In this document: positions 6,631 through 12,402 of the stretch, piece after piece
Position numbering within the stretch: the stretch's first letter is position 1
Layout of the letters: each line of letters starts with the position of its first letter
DNA from: Sulfuritalea sp.
GTDB lineage: Bacteria > Pseudomonadota > Gammaproteobacteria > Burkholderiales > Rhodocyclaceae
Direction of reading: 5' to 3'
DNA: 12,402 nt
NCBI GenBank assembly: GCA_026399445.1
Contig: JAPLRA010000228.1
Span: 1 to 12,402, forward strand
Program-made: the position numbers and the translations under genes
The notes under the pieces: generated by a model
The model's database searches: none
Told to the model about the DNA's origin: nothing
What the model saw: the letters and a program-made list of their open reading frames with translations, nothing else

Positions 6631-7371
6631 ATGGACAAGATCAGTTTTTTCGGCCTCGCGCTCGGACTTGCCACAATTCTGGTTGGCCAGGTGTTGGAAG
6701 GTGGGCACGTCTCTTCATTGATTCAGCCCACGGCGATGTTGATCGTGTTCGGCGGTACCTTGGGGGCGGTCATGCTGCAAAGTCCGATGCCCGTGTTCCT
6801 CGCAGGAATGCGAATGAGCATTTGGGTGTTTTTCCCGCCCAGCATAGACCCGCTGAAGCTGATCAGCGACGTTGGCCATTGGAGCCAGGTGGCGCGCAAA
6901 GAGGGTCTGCTGGCCCTTGAAGAGCAGATCCCCTCTGTCTCCGATCCATTTGCGCGGAAGGGATTGCAACTTCTGGTCGATGGCGCTGAACCCGATCGCT
7001 TGCGTGAAGTCCTCGACGTTGAAATCGGCGCTTATGAAGCCCACCTGAAACTGGCTTCGAAGATATGGGAGTCTGCCGGGGGCTATTCGCCGACCATAGG
7101 CATCATCGGCGCGGTCATGGGCTTGATCCATGTGATGGAAAACCTTGCCGATCCCGCGAAACTGGGCAGTGGAATCGCGGTGGCTTTCGTCGCAACAATC
7201 TATGGTGTCGGCGCTGCCAATCTGGTTTTTCTCCCGATCGCCAAGAAACTCATGGCGAACATTTCGATTCTGGTCATCCAGCGTGAAATGCTGGTCGATG
7301 GTCTGGTGGGGATCGCCAATGGCGACAATCCGCGGATTGTGGAAAGTCGCCTGCAAGGATACCTGGCCTGA
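6631..7371 (+). CDS. motC: Flagellar stator protein MotC (MotA family)
   Basis: 246-aa membrane protein of the MotA family; with MotD it forms an ion-conducting stator. Four hydrophobic segments are at about residues 6-22, 30-50, 150-170 and 182-204. Residues known to matter in E. coli MotA have counterparts: R89 and E97 in the cytoplasmic loop (ARKEGLLALEEQ), and prolines P154 (GGYSPTIG) and P202 (FLPIAKK). The 246-aa length, with the directly following motD, matches the MotC/MotD pair of Pseudomonas rather than the longer MotA. ATG 6631 is 5 bp after the fliA stop and begins the family N-terminus (MDKISFFGLALGLA). A longer frame starts at 6511 inside fliA but adds no family-like sequence. 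No clear Shine-Dalgarno is present, suggesting coupling to fliA. Confidence 0.94.
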   Translation: MDKISFFGLALGLATILVGQVLEGGHVSSLIQPTAMLIVFGGTLGAVMLQSPMPVFLAGMRMSIWVFFPPSIDPLKLISDVGHWSQVARKEGLLALEEQIPSVSDPFARKGLQLLVDGAEPDRLREVLDVEIGAYEAHLKLASKIWESAGGYSPTIGIIGAVMGLIHVMENLADPAKLGSGIAVAFVATIYGVGAANLVFLPIAKKLMANISILVIQREMLVDGLVGIANGDNPRIVESRLQGYLA

Positions 7372-8165
7372 TGGCAGGCTACCGTCGCCGCCGCCGCCGC
7401 GAGGCCGATGACCACGAAAACCACGAACGCTGGCTGGTGTCATATGCCGATTTCATCACCCTGTTGTTCGCGTTCTTTGTGGTGATGTATGCGCTCTCAT
7501 CTATCAATGAGGGCAAGTACCGGATTATGTCGGATTCGATCAGCTCCGCGTTCCGCAGCGTTCCCGGTGGCGCTGGTCAGATAGCGGTCAATACCAGCAT
7601 CAATTCACCGATGTCGATCGCCATTCCGACCAAGCGCCTTCCGCCTAACGTCAAGACCGATGCAGCGCAGGTCGTGAAAAGGGAAAACCTGCGGAAAATG
7701 GCCAGGGAGCTCAACAAGGCCTTGGCGCCCTTGGTCGAGGAAGGCAAGGTCACGGTCACCGAAGGCGCGTTGGGAATCACGGTCGATATCAATGCCAGCG
7801 TGCTGTTTGCGTCGGGCGACGCCCGCCTCGATCTGGCTGCTGTAAGGGCATTGGCTGCGGTTGCACAGATTCTGGTGCCGACCGATTTTCCGGTCATCGT
7901 CGAAGGGCACACGGACAACACACCCATCAATACGCCGCAGTTTCCGTCCAACTGGGAGCTGTCCGGAATGCGCGCATCGAGCGTGGTGCGCTTGTTCATC
8001 GAGACGGGAGTGGACGGGCGCCGCCTCACCGCGACGGGTTATGCCGACCAGCGGCCGCAGGCCGACAACGCCACCGCCGAAGGCCGGCAGCGCAACCGTC
8101 GGGTGGCAATCACGATCGAGTCGCGGGCGCCGGACAATGCGGTAGAGGTTCCGATTCCCGAGTAG
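7371..8165 (+). CDS. motD: Flagellar stator protein MotD (MotB family, OmpA-like domain)
   Basis: 264-aa MotB-family stator subunit anchored to peptidoglycan. The N-terminus is strongly basic with six consecutive Arg (R5-R10), followed by one transmembrane helix from about residue 22 to 42 (WLVSYADFITLLFAFFVVMY). D27 is the conserved ion-carrying Asp. A linker with a plug-like amphipathic segment follows, then an OmpA-like peptidoglycan-binding domain at about 135-250 (VEGHTDNTPI, SNWELSGMRASSVVRL, RRNRRVAITIE-type ending). The motif residues of the peptidoglycan-binding fold (G-H-T-D, N-W-x-L-S, R-x-x-R-R) are all present. ATG 7371 overlaps the motC TGA by one base (TGATG). It is the last gene of the plus-strand run, ending 33 bp before the convergent flgN stop. 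Confidence 0.94.
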   Translation: MAGYRRRRRREADDHENHERWLVSYADFITLLFAFFVVMYALSSINEGKYRIMSDSISSAFRSVPGGAGQIAVNTSINSPMSIAIPTKRLPPNVKTDAAQVVKRENLRKMARELNKALAPLVEEGKVTVTEGALGITVDINASVLFASGDARLDLAAVRALAAVAQILVPTDFPVIVEGHTDNTPINTPQFPSNWELSGMRASSVVRLFIETGVDGRRLTATGYADQRPQADNATAEGRQRNRRVAITIESRAPDNAVEVPIPE

Positions 8166-8170
8166 GGCCG

Positions 8171-8188
8171 GCGGCAAGGTCTTGCCGC
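8171..8188. terminator. Hairpin between convergent motD and flgN
   Basis: GCGGCAAG (8171-8178) and CTTGCCGC (8181-8188) form perfect 8-bp arms with only 2 nt between them, in the 33-bp gap between the ends of motD and flgN. The position suggests a bidirectional terminator. There is no T tract on either side, so it is not a classical intrinsic terminator. Confidence 0.45.
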
Positions 8189-8198
8189 GGCTGGCTGT

Positions 8199-8663
8199 TC
8201 AACCCGTGCCGAAGGATCGTTTTCCTGCAACCAGGCTCCGCGGCTGGCCGTCGGCGCCGTAGATCGATTCGGCGCCACCGGAGATCAATACCGACAGCGC
8301 CTCCTGATTCTGTTTCAGGAGCATATTGATCAGTCGGCCATTCGTTTCGTTTCCATCGCGGGCTTGCGTGGCGAGTTCCAGCAACTCATGCCAGCGCCGC
8401 GTTTCAACTTTGGGGTCAGGCCGGCTTGCCAGCCATGCTTCAATACCGGGACGGCCCTTTGCGAAGCCGTCCCTGGTCAGCAGTGCATCGCGCCTGGCTT
8501 CGAGCTGACTGAGTTGCCCGGCAAGTGATGACTTTTCGATCGCAATATCGGGCAGGCGATCGGCTTGAGCTCCGGTGATGACTTTGCGTTCTTCCTCGAG
8601 CAAAGCGCAAAACCGTCTCACATCAGAGAGTTCTCTGACCAGCAACTCCGACAAGGATTCCAC
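8199..8663 (-). CDS. flgN: Flagellar chaperone FlgN
   Basis: 154-aa, mostly helical protein of the FlgN family, the cytoplasmic chaperone for the hook-filament junction proteins FlgK and FlgL. Typical features are the N-terminal L-x-x-E-L-x-x-x-x-x-x-x-L-x-x-E-E pattern (LLVRELSDVRRFCALLEEER), a Leu-rich central part with ARRDALLTRDGF, and a C-terminal NGRLINMLLKQNQEAL segment. The start is GTG at 8663-8661, without a good Shine-Dalgarno sequence; the frame stays open upstream, so the exact start is less certain. It follows flgM by 46 bp and is the last gene of the minus-strand block, convergent with motD. Confidence 0.9.
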   Translation of the reverse strand: MESLSELLVRELSDVRRFCALLEEERKVITGAQADRLPDIAIEKSSLAGQLSQLEARRDALLTRDGFAKGRPGIEAWLASRPDPKVETRRWHELLELATQARDGNETNGRLINMLLKQNQEALSVLISGGAESIYGADGQPRSLVAGKRSFGTG

Positions 8664-8709
8664 TGAGAGAGGAGCGAACCTGCTGAAATTCAGAGTGCGG
8701 TGTTGGCCG

Positions 8710-9018
8710 TCACGCGGGGCGACGGTTCTGGTCCAGCATTTCCCGAACGCTGCTGATCAAGCCATCCGCGATCCGCTCGGAATTGACCTGGAATCGGCCC
8801 TCGCTGATGGCCTGCCTGATCTCGGCAACTTTCTGCGCATTGAAAGCCGGTTCGGAACCGCTCACGGAATGCATGGCTACGGACACCACTGTGGCCGGCT
8901 GTCCCGCAGAGGGGCTTGCCGCCGTTGCGCGTGTAGCCGCGGACTTGGACCCAGCCACGCGGGAACCCGCAGGGCTTTGTCCGGAGCCGATGGTCTTGGC
9001 AGAGTTGTCGATCTTCAT
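8710..9018 (-). CDS. flgM: Anti-sigma-28 factor FlgM
   Basis: 102-aa FlgM. It binds FliA and blocks late transcription until it is exported through the finished hook-basal body. The N-terminus MKIDN is typical, followed by a low-complexity Ser/Ala/Gly stretch (about 7-48, consistent with a disordered exported part). The conserved sigma-binding C-terminal region is at about residues 60-95 (AEIRQAISEGRFQVNSERIA). ATG is at 9018-9016, with GGAAG a suitable distance upstream on the minus strand. A FliA-type promoter lies 40-66 bp upstream, the known autoregulatory arrangement for flgM. Confidence 0.95.
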   Translation of the reverse strand: MKIDNSAKTIGSGQSPAGSRVAGSKSAATRATAASPSAGQPATVVSVAMHSVSGSEPAFNAQKVAEIRQAISEGRFQVNSERIADGLISSVREMLDQNRRPA

Positions 9019-9057
9019 GGGCAGGGGCTTCCGTCGTATATGCAGCGTCTGCTAGCT

Positions 9058-9084
9058 TTTACGGCAAATTTGATAATAACTTTA
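9058..9084 (-). promoter_or_regulatory. FliA (sigma-28) promoter for flgM-flgN
   Basis: On the minus strand the sequence reads TAAAGTTA (9084-9077), 11 bp, then GCCGTAAA (9065-9058). The FliA consensus is TAAAGTTT-N11-GCCGATAA, so 7/8 and 6/8 positions match with ideal spacing. It is in the AT-rich gap after flgA and about 40 bp before the flgM ATG. This allows flgMN to be transcribed late by FliA as well as by readthrough from flgA. Confidence 0.85.
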
Positions 9085-9120
9085 TATCCCCGTCCCGGCT
9101 GGGTGAAATTATCAATTAAA

Positions 9121-9804
9121 TCAAAATCTTATCTCTATCGTTCCATCGGCGCGGACGACGCCGCTAAGGATTTGACCGGAGTTTAGCCGCACCTGGGTGA
9201 CTTGTCCAACTACCGCGTTGGTGAGCGCTCGTCCTTCATTGGTGACTTGAAAGCCGCTGCCGGTGCCGACGATCTTGACGCTCTGGCCCTGCTGCACAAC
9301 GGTTGGCTGCCTGAGCATGTCAGCCCGCAACGGGCGACCGGCGGCAAGGGACGCGATCGCGGCGCGTCCGATGGCCTGCTCCTTGTCCATCAGTACGCCG
9401 TTCGGCAGATCGGAAAGCTCCCCAAGCTGGGCGCGAACATCGGCGTCGGTGAGTTTTTGACCCGCGTTGATGGGCCGTGCAACCACCAGATATTCTGCGA
9501 TGACGCGAACGTGCACCGGCACCCAAAGATTCCAGCTTCCGCCGCGGCAACGCACGGCGACCTGAGTCTTTCCCCATGGGCGTGCGCCGCTTCCCATCGA
9601 CACGTCAAAGCCCTCGCAGGCGCCCGCCAGCCGTTCTGCATCGATATTCCCGATGCTGTAGGTCGCTTTCCCGGGCAGGCCCTTGATCTGGACGCGCAAG
9701 AACTCGTCAACCGCTCCCCGGATCGCGGCGGAATCGGCAGCGAGAGCAGGCTGGTCAGTGGCAATCAGCAGCAAGACGGTTAGGAAGCCAAGAAGTTTTT
9801 GCAT
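9121..9804 (-). CDS. flgA: Flagellar P-ring assembly protein FlgA
   Basis: 227-aa periplasmic chaperone needed to assemble the FlgI P ring. It begins with a signal peptide (MQKLLGFLTVLLLIATDQP) with an ALA|AD cleavage site after residue 22. Two cysteines, C63 and C86, may form a disulfide. The C-terminal half is an SAF-type domain: ARPINAGQKLTDADVR at about 110-124, then PLRADMLRQPTVVQQGQSV and the final NSGQILSGVVRADGTIEIRF. I chose ATG 9804-9802 because it begins the signal peptide; the frame remains open upstream to 10035, but that extension is hydrophilic and crosses the divergent promoter region. The gene is the first of the minus-strand flgA-flgM-flgN block and diverges from flgB. Confidence 0.94.
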   Translation of the reverse strand: MQKLLGFLTVLLLIATDQPALAADSAAIRGAVDEFLRVQIKGLPGKATYSIGNIDAERLAGACEGFDVSMGSGARPWGKTQVAVRCRGGSWNLWVPVHVRVIAEYLVVARPINAGQKLTDADVRAQLGELSDLPNGVLMDKEQAIGRAAIASLAAGRPLRADMLRQPTVVQQGQSVKIVGTGSGFQVTNEGRALTNAVVGQVTQVRLNSGQILSGVVRADGTIEIRF

Positions 9805-9897
9805 AGCTGTACATTCAACCACGGCTTCGATCGTGGGCATGCACGCAGCAGCATCCCGGTACCCCCTCAATTCCCGATGTACCTGTTTGCGAAGTGG

Positions 9898-9912
9898 CGG
9901 CAAGTTTTGCCG
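9898..9912. promoter_or_regulatory. Palindrome in the flgA/flgB divergent region (possible activator site)
   Basis: CGGCAA-GTT-TTGCCG is a perfect inverted repeat. Its core GGCAA-N3-TTGCC is the same as at 219-231 before flhB. Its centre is about 108 bp upstream of the start site predicted from the sigma-54 promoter, a normal distance for a sigma-54 activator. Binding by a flagellar activator (FlrC/FleR or FleQ type) is an inference. Confidence 0.4.
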
Positions 9913-9924
9913 AAAGTCATCCAT
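9907..9924 (-). promoter_or_regulatory. Weak sigma-54-like candidate for flgA
   Basis: On the minus strand, TGG at 9923-9921 and GC at 9910-9909 keep the GG-N10-GC spacing (ATGGATGACTTTCGGCAA), but the flanking bases match poorly (ATGA for CACG, CG for TT). It would start transcription about 90 bp before flgA. It overlaps the palindrome at 9898-9912, so the two interpretations compete. Confidence 0.25.
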
Positions 9925-9987
9925 GGCTTGCCGCCCGCGGCGCGTCGGCGAAGCGCATTTGCGGCCAGTTGGGGGCAGAACAAGCCA

Positions 9988-10003
9988 TGGCACGGATGAT
10001 GCA
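9988..10003 (+). promoter_or_regulatory. Sigma-54 (RpoN) promoter for flgBCDE
   Basis: TGGCACGGATGATGCA matches the -24/-12 consensus TGGCACG-N4-TTGCA with one mismatch (ATGCA), and GG (9989-9990) and GC (10001-10002) are exactly 10 bp apart. Transcription would start near 10013, about 30 bp before the flgB GTG. This fits the known sigma-54 control of rod/hook operons in many polar flagellates. Confidence 0.8.
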
Positions 10004-10020
10004 TTGGCCACCATACCAAT
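10003..10020. repeat. ATTGG/CCAAT inverted repeat at the predicted flgB start site
   Basis: ATTGG (10003-10007) and CCAAT (10016-10020) face each other across 8 nt, spanning the -12 element edge and the predicted transcription start. It could be a repressor site or an early hairpin; it is short enough to be chance. Confidence 0.25.
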
Positions 10021-10043
10021 ACTCGCGATCCTCACCTGCTACC

Positions 10044-10451
10044 GTGATTGACAGAATCGACGCCCACCTTCAAGTAAAACGTACGGCCCTGAATGCGCGG
10101 GCTTATCGTCAGGAGTTGCTCGCCTCGAATATCGCCAACGCGGACACACCGAACTACAAGGCCAGGGACATCGATTTCAAAGGAGCTCTCGCAGGGGCGC
10201 TCACCGGTCGTACGGAAGGCGCCTTGACTCTGGCCAGAACTTCTTCGCGGCATCTGGCGAGCGAATCCACCCCGGTCGCTGGAGCTTCCGCCAAGTACCG
10301 CACCGAGTTTCAGCCGAACGTAGACGGCAATACGGTGAACATGGACATCGAACGCGCCGCATTTGCCGAGAACGCGGTGCAGATGGAAGCCATGCTGGCG
10401 TTCATTCGCAGCGATCTGACCACCCTCCAGACAGCGATGTCGAGTCAGTAA
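10044..10451 (+). CDS. flgB: Flagellar proximal rod protein FlgB
   Basis: 135-aa rod protein of the basal body, secreted through the type III gate. The N-terminal region (IDAHLQVKRTALNARAYRQE, then LLASNIANADTPNYKARDIDF) contains the rod/hook-family motif S-N-I-A-N-x-x-T-P-x-Y-K, and the C-terminus ends with the family coiled segment (NTVNMDIERAAFAENAVQME). Start GTG 10044 gives the family N-terminus (usually MIDKL-like), about 30 bp after the predicted sigma-54 start site. The frame is open upstream to 9894, but that extension crosses the promoter and is rejected. No good Shine-Dalgarno precedes the GTG. The gene is followed after 12 bp by flgC. Confidence 0.93.
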   Translation: MIDRIDAHLQVKRTALNARAYRQELLASNIANADTPNYKARDIDFKGALAGALTGRTEGALTLARTSSRHLASESTPVAGASAKYRTEFQPNVDGNTVNMDIERAAFAENAVQMEAMLAFIRSDLTTLQTAMSSQ

Positions 10452-10463
10452 GCGGAGACGACC

Positions 10464-10865
10464 ATGAGCCTGTCCAACATTTTTTCAATTGCCGGATCTG
10501 CGCTTACGGCCCAGTCAGCCCGGCTCAATGCGGTTGCCAGCAATCTGGCCAACGCGGACAGCGTGGTGGGTGCCGATGGGCAGCCGTACCGGGCCAAGCA
10601 GGTGGTGTTCAAGGCCACGGCGGTGGAAGGTGGCGGCATCGGCGTGCGCGTCACCCAGGTGGTCGAAAGTGCGGCGCCACTGCGAATGATGTACGAGCCG
10701 GCGAACCCGGCAGCAAACGAGCAGGGCTACGTCGCCATGCCGAACGTCAATGTGGTTGACGAGATGGTCAACATGATCTCTGCCTCGCGGTCGTACCAGA
10801 ACAATGTTGAGGTAATGAACACCGCCAAGTCGTTGATGCAGAAAACGCTGGCGATCGGGCAGTAG
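10464..10865 (+). CDS. flgC: Flagellar proximal rod protein FlgC
   Basis: 133-aa rod protein. The N-terminus (MSLSNIFSIAGSALTAQSAR) and the N-L-A-N-A-D motif (SNLANADSVVGADGQPYRAK) are typical. The C-terminal NVNVVDEMVNMISASRSYQN segment, ending near TAKSLMQKTLAIGQ, is the conserved FlgC end. ATG 10464 has GGAG at 10454-10457. It lies 12 bp after flgB and 20 bp before flgD in the same operon. Confidence 0.97.
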   Translation: MSLSNIFSIAGSALTAQSARLNAVASNLANADSVVGADGQPYRAKQVVFKATAVEGGGIGVRVTQVVESAAPLRMMYEPANPAANEQGYVAMPNVNVVDEMVNMISASRSYQNNVEVMNTAKSLMQKTLAIGQ

Positions 10866-10885
10866 GCTCTTGAAAGGACAATGAA

Positions 10886-11569
10886 ATGACAACTGGCGCA
10901 ACTTCCGGCATCGCGGGGACTACCCAATCGCTGATCGACTCGGTCAACGGCACGGCGAGCACGAAAACCACGAGCACGACGGCTGACACGCAAGACCGGT
11001 TTCTGAAACTCCTGACTACTCAATTGAAGAATCAGGATCCGCTGAATCCGATGGATAACGCGCAGCTGACCTCGCAACTGGCGCAGATCAGCACCGTCGA
11101 TGGCATCGAGCGGCTCAACGCCACGCTGCAGAAGCTGGTGTCGAACTCTGTTGATGCCGAGGCCATGCAGGCGGCCAGTCTGGTTGGACATCAGGTGATG
11201 GTGGCCGGCAGCGGGCTCCATCTGACGGATAGCGGAGCGGTGGGTGGCGTCGATCTTGGCTCGGCGGCCGATAGCGTGACGCTGACCATCAAGGACTCCA
11301 ACGGTCTTGTGATCAAGATGCTGGATCTGGGCAGCCTGGAAGCAGGAACCAACAACTTCACGTGGGACGGCAAGACCGATTCGGGCGCACAAGCGGTGAA
11401 TGGTGCCTACAGTCTGTCGGTTGATGCGAAAAGAGGTACTGACAAGGTGGCGGCATCGATCTTGCAGCTTGCCGGTGTGGTGAGTGTCAATCGAAGCAGC
11501 CAGGGCGTGACGCTCGATCTCGGGCAACTAGGGCTGGCAAAAATGAGCGACGTCAAACAAATTTTCTGA
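10886..11569 (+). CDS. flgD: Flagellar hook-cap (scaffold) protein FlgD
   Basis: 227-aa protein that caps the growing hook and is needed for FlgE polymerisation. A Ser/Thr/Ala-rich N-terminus (about 1-35) precedes the conserved FlgD segment at about 38-78 (DRFLKLLTTQLKNQDPLNPM, then DNAQLTSQLAQIS and VDGIERLN). The C-terminal half has the beta-rich FlgD fold, including the FTWDGKTDSGAQAVNGAYS (F-x-W-D-G) motif. ATG 10886 has AAAGGA at 10873-10878. It is followed by flgE after 13 bp. Confidence 0.96.
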   Translation: MTTGATSGIAGTTQSLIDSVNGTASTKTTSTTADTQDRFLKLLTTQLKNQDPLNPMDNAQLTSQLAQISTVDGIERLNATLQKLVSNSVDAEAMQAASLVGHQVMVAGSGLHLTDSGAVGGVDLGSAADSVTLTIKDSNGLVIKMLDLGSLEAGTNNFTWDGKTDSGAQAVNGAYSLSVDAKRGTDKVAASILQLAGVVSVNRSSQGVTLDLGQLGLAKMSDVKQIF

Positions 11570-11582
11570 GAAGGAGAACAGC

Positions 11583-12402
11583 ATGGGCTTTCAACAAGGT
11601 TTGAGTGGTCTTAACGCCTCTTCCAAGTCGCTCGACACCATCGGCAACAACATTGCCAACTCGGGTACGGTAGGTTTCAAGAGCGGCTCGGCACAATTCG
11701 CCGACGTGTTCGCGGCCTCCTTGAGCGGCGCGGGCGCGGCGCCTGTGGGTATCGGTACCAAAGTCGCGGCGATCGTACAGCAATTCAGCCAGGGCAATAT
11801 CTCCTCCACCAACAATCCTCTGGATACCGCCATCAATGGCGGCGGCTTCTTCCAGATGGACGACGGCTCGGGCGGCACGGTGTACGGCCGCAACGGACAG
11901 TTTCAGCTCAACAAGGACGGCTATATCGTCAACGCTCAGGGTTTGCAGCTCAAGGGCGTCCCGGCGGCCAACGGCGTGATCGCCACCGGCGCCCCGTCGG
12001 TACCGCTGCGCCTGTTCGATCCGACTCAGAGTCTGGCGGGGGCGCCTCAGCGAACCGGGTCCAGTGCGGCGGCGCTCGGGGTTCAGGCCAACGTCAATCT
12101 CGATTCGCGTGTCGCTGTACCTGCCGTGGGGGTGTTCAACTACGCCAATCCGGCGTCCTACAACCAATCGACCGCGGTCACCGTTTACGACAGTCTGGGC
12201 AACCCGCACACCTACTCGATGTATTTCGTAAAGGCGGCAGCGGCGAATACCTGGAGAGTCTATTCGACACTAACGAACCCGGCCGGCGCTGTGCCGACGT
12301 TCACTGACCTCTCGGCGGCAGGCGCGACTTCTTTGGGAACCCTGACCTTCAACAGCTCAGGCGTTCTGACTTCAGCGCCTCTTTCCGAGTCACTGACCGA
12401 CG
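11583..12402 (+). CDS. flgE: Flagellar hook protein FlgE, 5' part
   Basis: The frame starts at ATG 11583 with a strong AAGGAG at 11571-11576 and stays open to the window edge (273 codons visible). It polymerises into the hook joining rod and filament. The N-terminus has the flagellar axial-protein motif (MGFQQGLSGLNASSKSLDTI, then GNNIANSGTVGFKS), followed by the conserved NPLDTAINGGGFFQM and GRNGQFQLNKDGYIVN. An FlgE domain is visible as YNQSTAVTVYDSLGNPHTYS. The C-terminus lies outside the window. It is the fourth gene of the flgB operon. Confidence 0.97.
   Translation, partial: MGFQQGLSGLNASSKSLDTIGNNIANSGTVGFKSGSAQFADVFAASLSGAGAAPVGIGTKVAAIVQQFSQGNISSTNNPLDTAINGGGFFQMDDGSGGTVYGRNGQFQLNKDGYIVNAQGLQLKGVPAANGVIATGAPSVPLRLFDPTQSLAGAPQRTGSSAAALGVQANVNLDSRVAVPAVGVFNYANPASYNQSTAVTVYDSLGNPHTYSMYFVKAAAANTWRVYSTLTNPAGAVPTFTDLSAAGATSLGTLTFNSSGVLTSAPLSESLTD

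Noticed and set aside
9805..10035. Upstream extension of flgA
   Set aside because: It would bury the signal peptide at an internal position and run through the sigma-54 promoter region.
9894..10043. Upstream extension of flgB
   Set aside because: The region holds the palindrome and sigma-54 promoter; the family N-terminus begins at GTG 10044.
11652..11666. GGCAA-N5-TTGCC inverted repeat in flgE
   Set aside because: It encodes the conserved G-N-N-I-A-N motif, so codon constraint explains it.
1..12402. CRISPR arrays, tRNA/rRNA genes, riboswitches, phage or defence genes
   Set aside because: No repeated spacers, tRNA-like cloverleaf or rRNA sequence was seen, and every sizeable gene is assigned to flagellar or insertion-sequence functions.

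Overview
This window is a flagellar gene cluster of a GC-rich betaproteobacterium. The gene content (FlhF/FlhG polar-flagellum pair, MotC/MotD-type stator directly after fliA, separate flgA-flgM-flgN block) fits the Rhodocyclales (Thauera/Azoarcus-like). A GC-rich repeat at the start of flhG resembles dispersed repeats I recall from Rhodocyclales and Burkholderiales. The taxonomic call is an inference.

Layout. (1) Positions 2-139: the 3' end of an IS630-family transposase, pointing into the cluster. (2) A 111-bp gap with two small inverted repeats. (3) A tightly packed plus-strand run: flhB, flhA, flhF, flhG, fliA, motC, motD (251-8165). Most junctions overlap by 1-4 bp or are a few bases apart, so it looks like one operon with translational coupling. 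(4) A convergent junction with a hairpin, then the minus-strand block flgA-flgM-flgN (9804 down to 8199). flgM has its own well-formed FliA (sigma-28) promoter. (5) A 239-bp divergent regulatory region (9805-10043) with a well-formed sigma-54 -24/-12 promoter reading toward flgB. (6) Plus-strand rod and hook genes flgB, flgC, flgD and a partial flgE that runs off the end.

How the genes fit together. FlhA and FlhB are the core of the flagellar type III export gate. FlhF and FlhG set where and how many flagella are built. FliA drives late genes and is restrained by FlgM, which is exported through the FlhA/FlhB gate once the hook is finished. FlgN chaperones the hook-filament junction proteins, FlgA helps P-ring assembly, FlgB/FlgC are rod proteins, FlgD is the hook cap, FlgE the hook subunit, and MotC/MotD a stator. 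The promoters suggest a hierarchy: sigma-54 for rod/hook genes, FliA for flgMN.

Most notable points: flhG has a hairpin-rich repeat as its first ~27 codons, followed by a 15-bp tandem duplication next to its FlhF-activating motif. The encoded FlhG has lost the lysines of its deviant Walker A motif and carries altered Walker A' and B motifs. A palindrome GGCAA-N3-TTGCC occurs in both main upstream regions (before flhB and between flgA and flgB). I see no convincing wholly new system; the window is a recognisable flagellar locus with unusual details.
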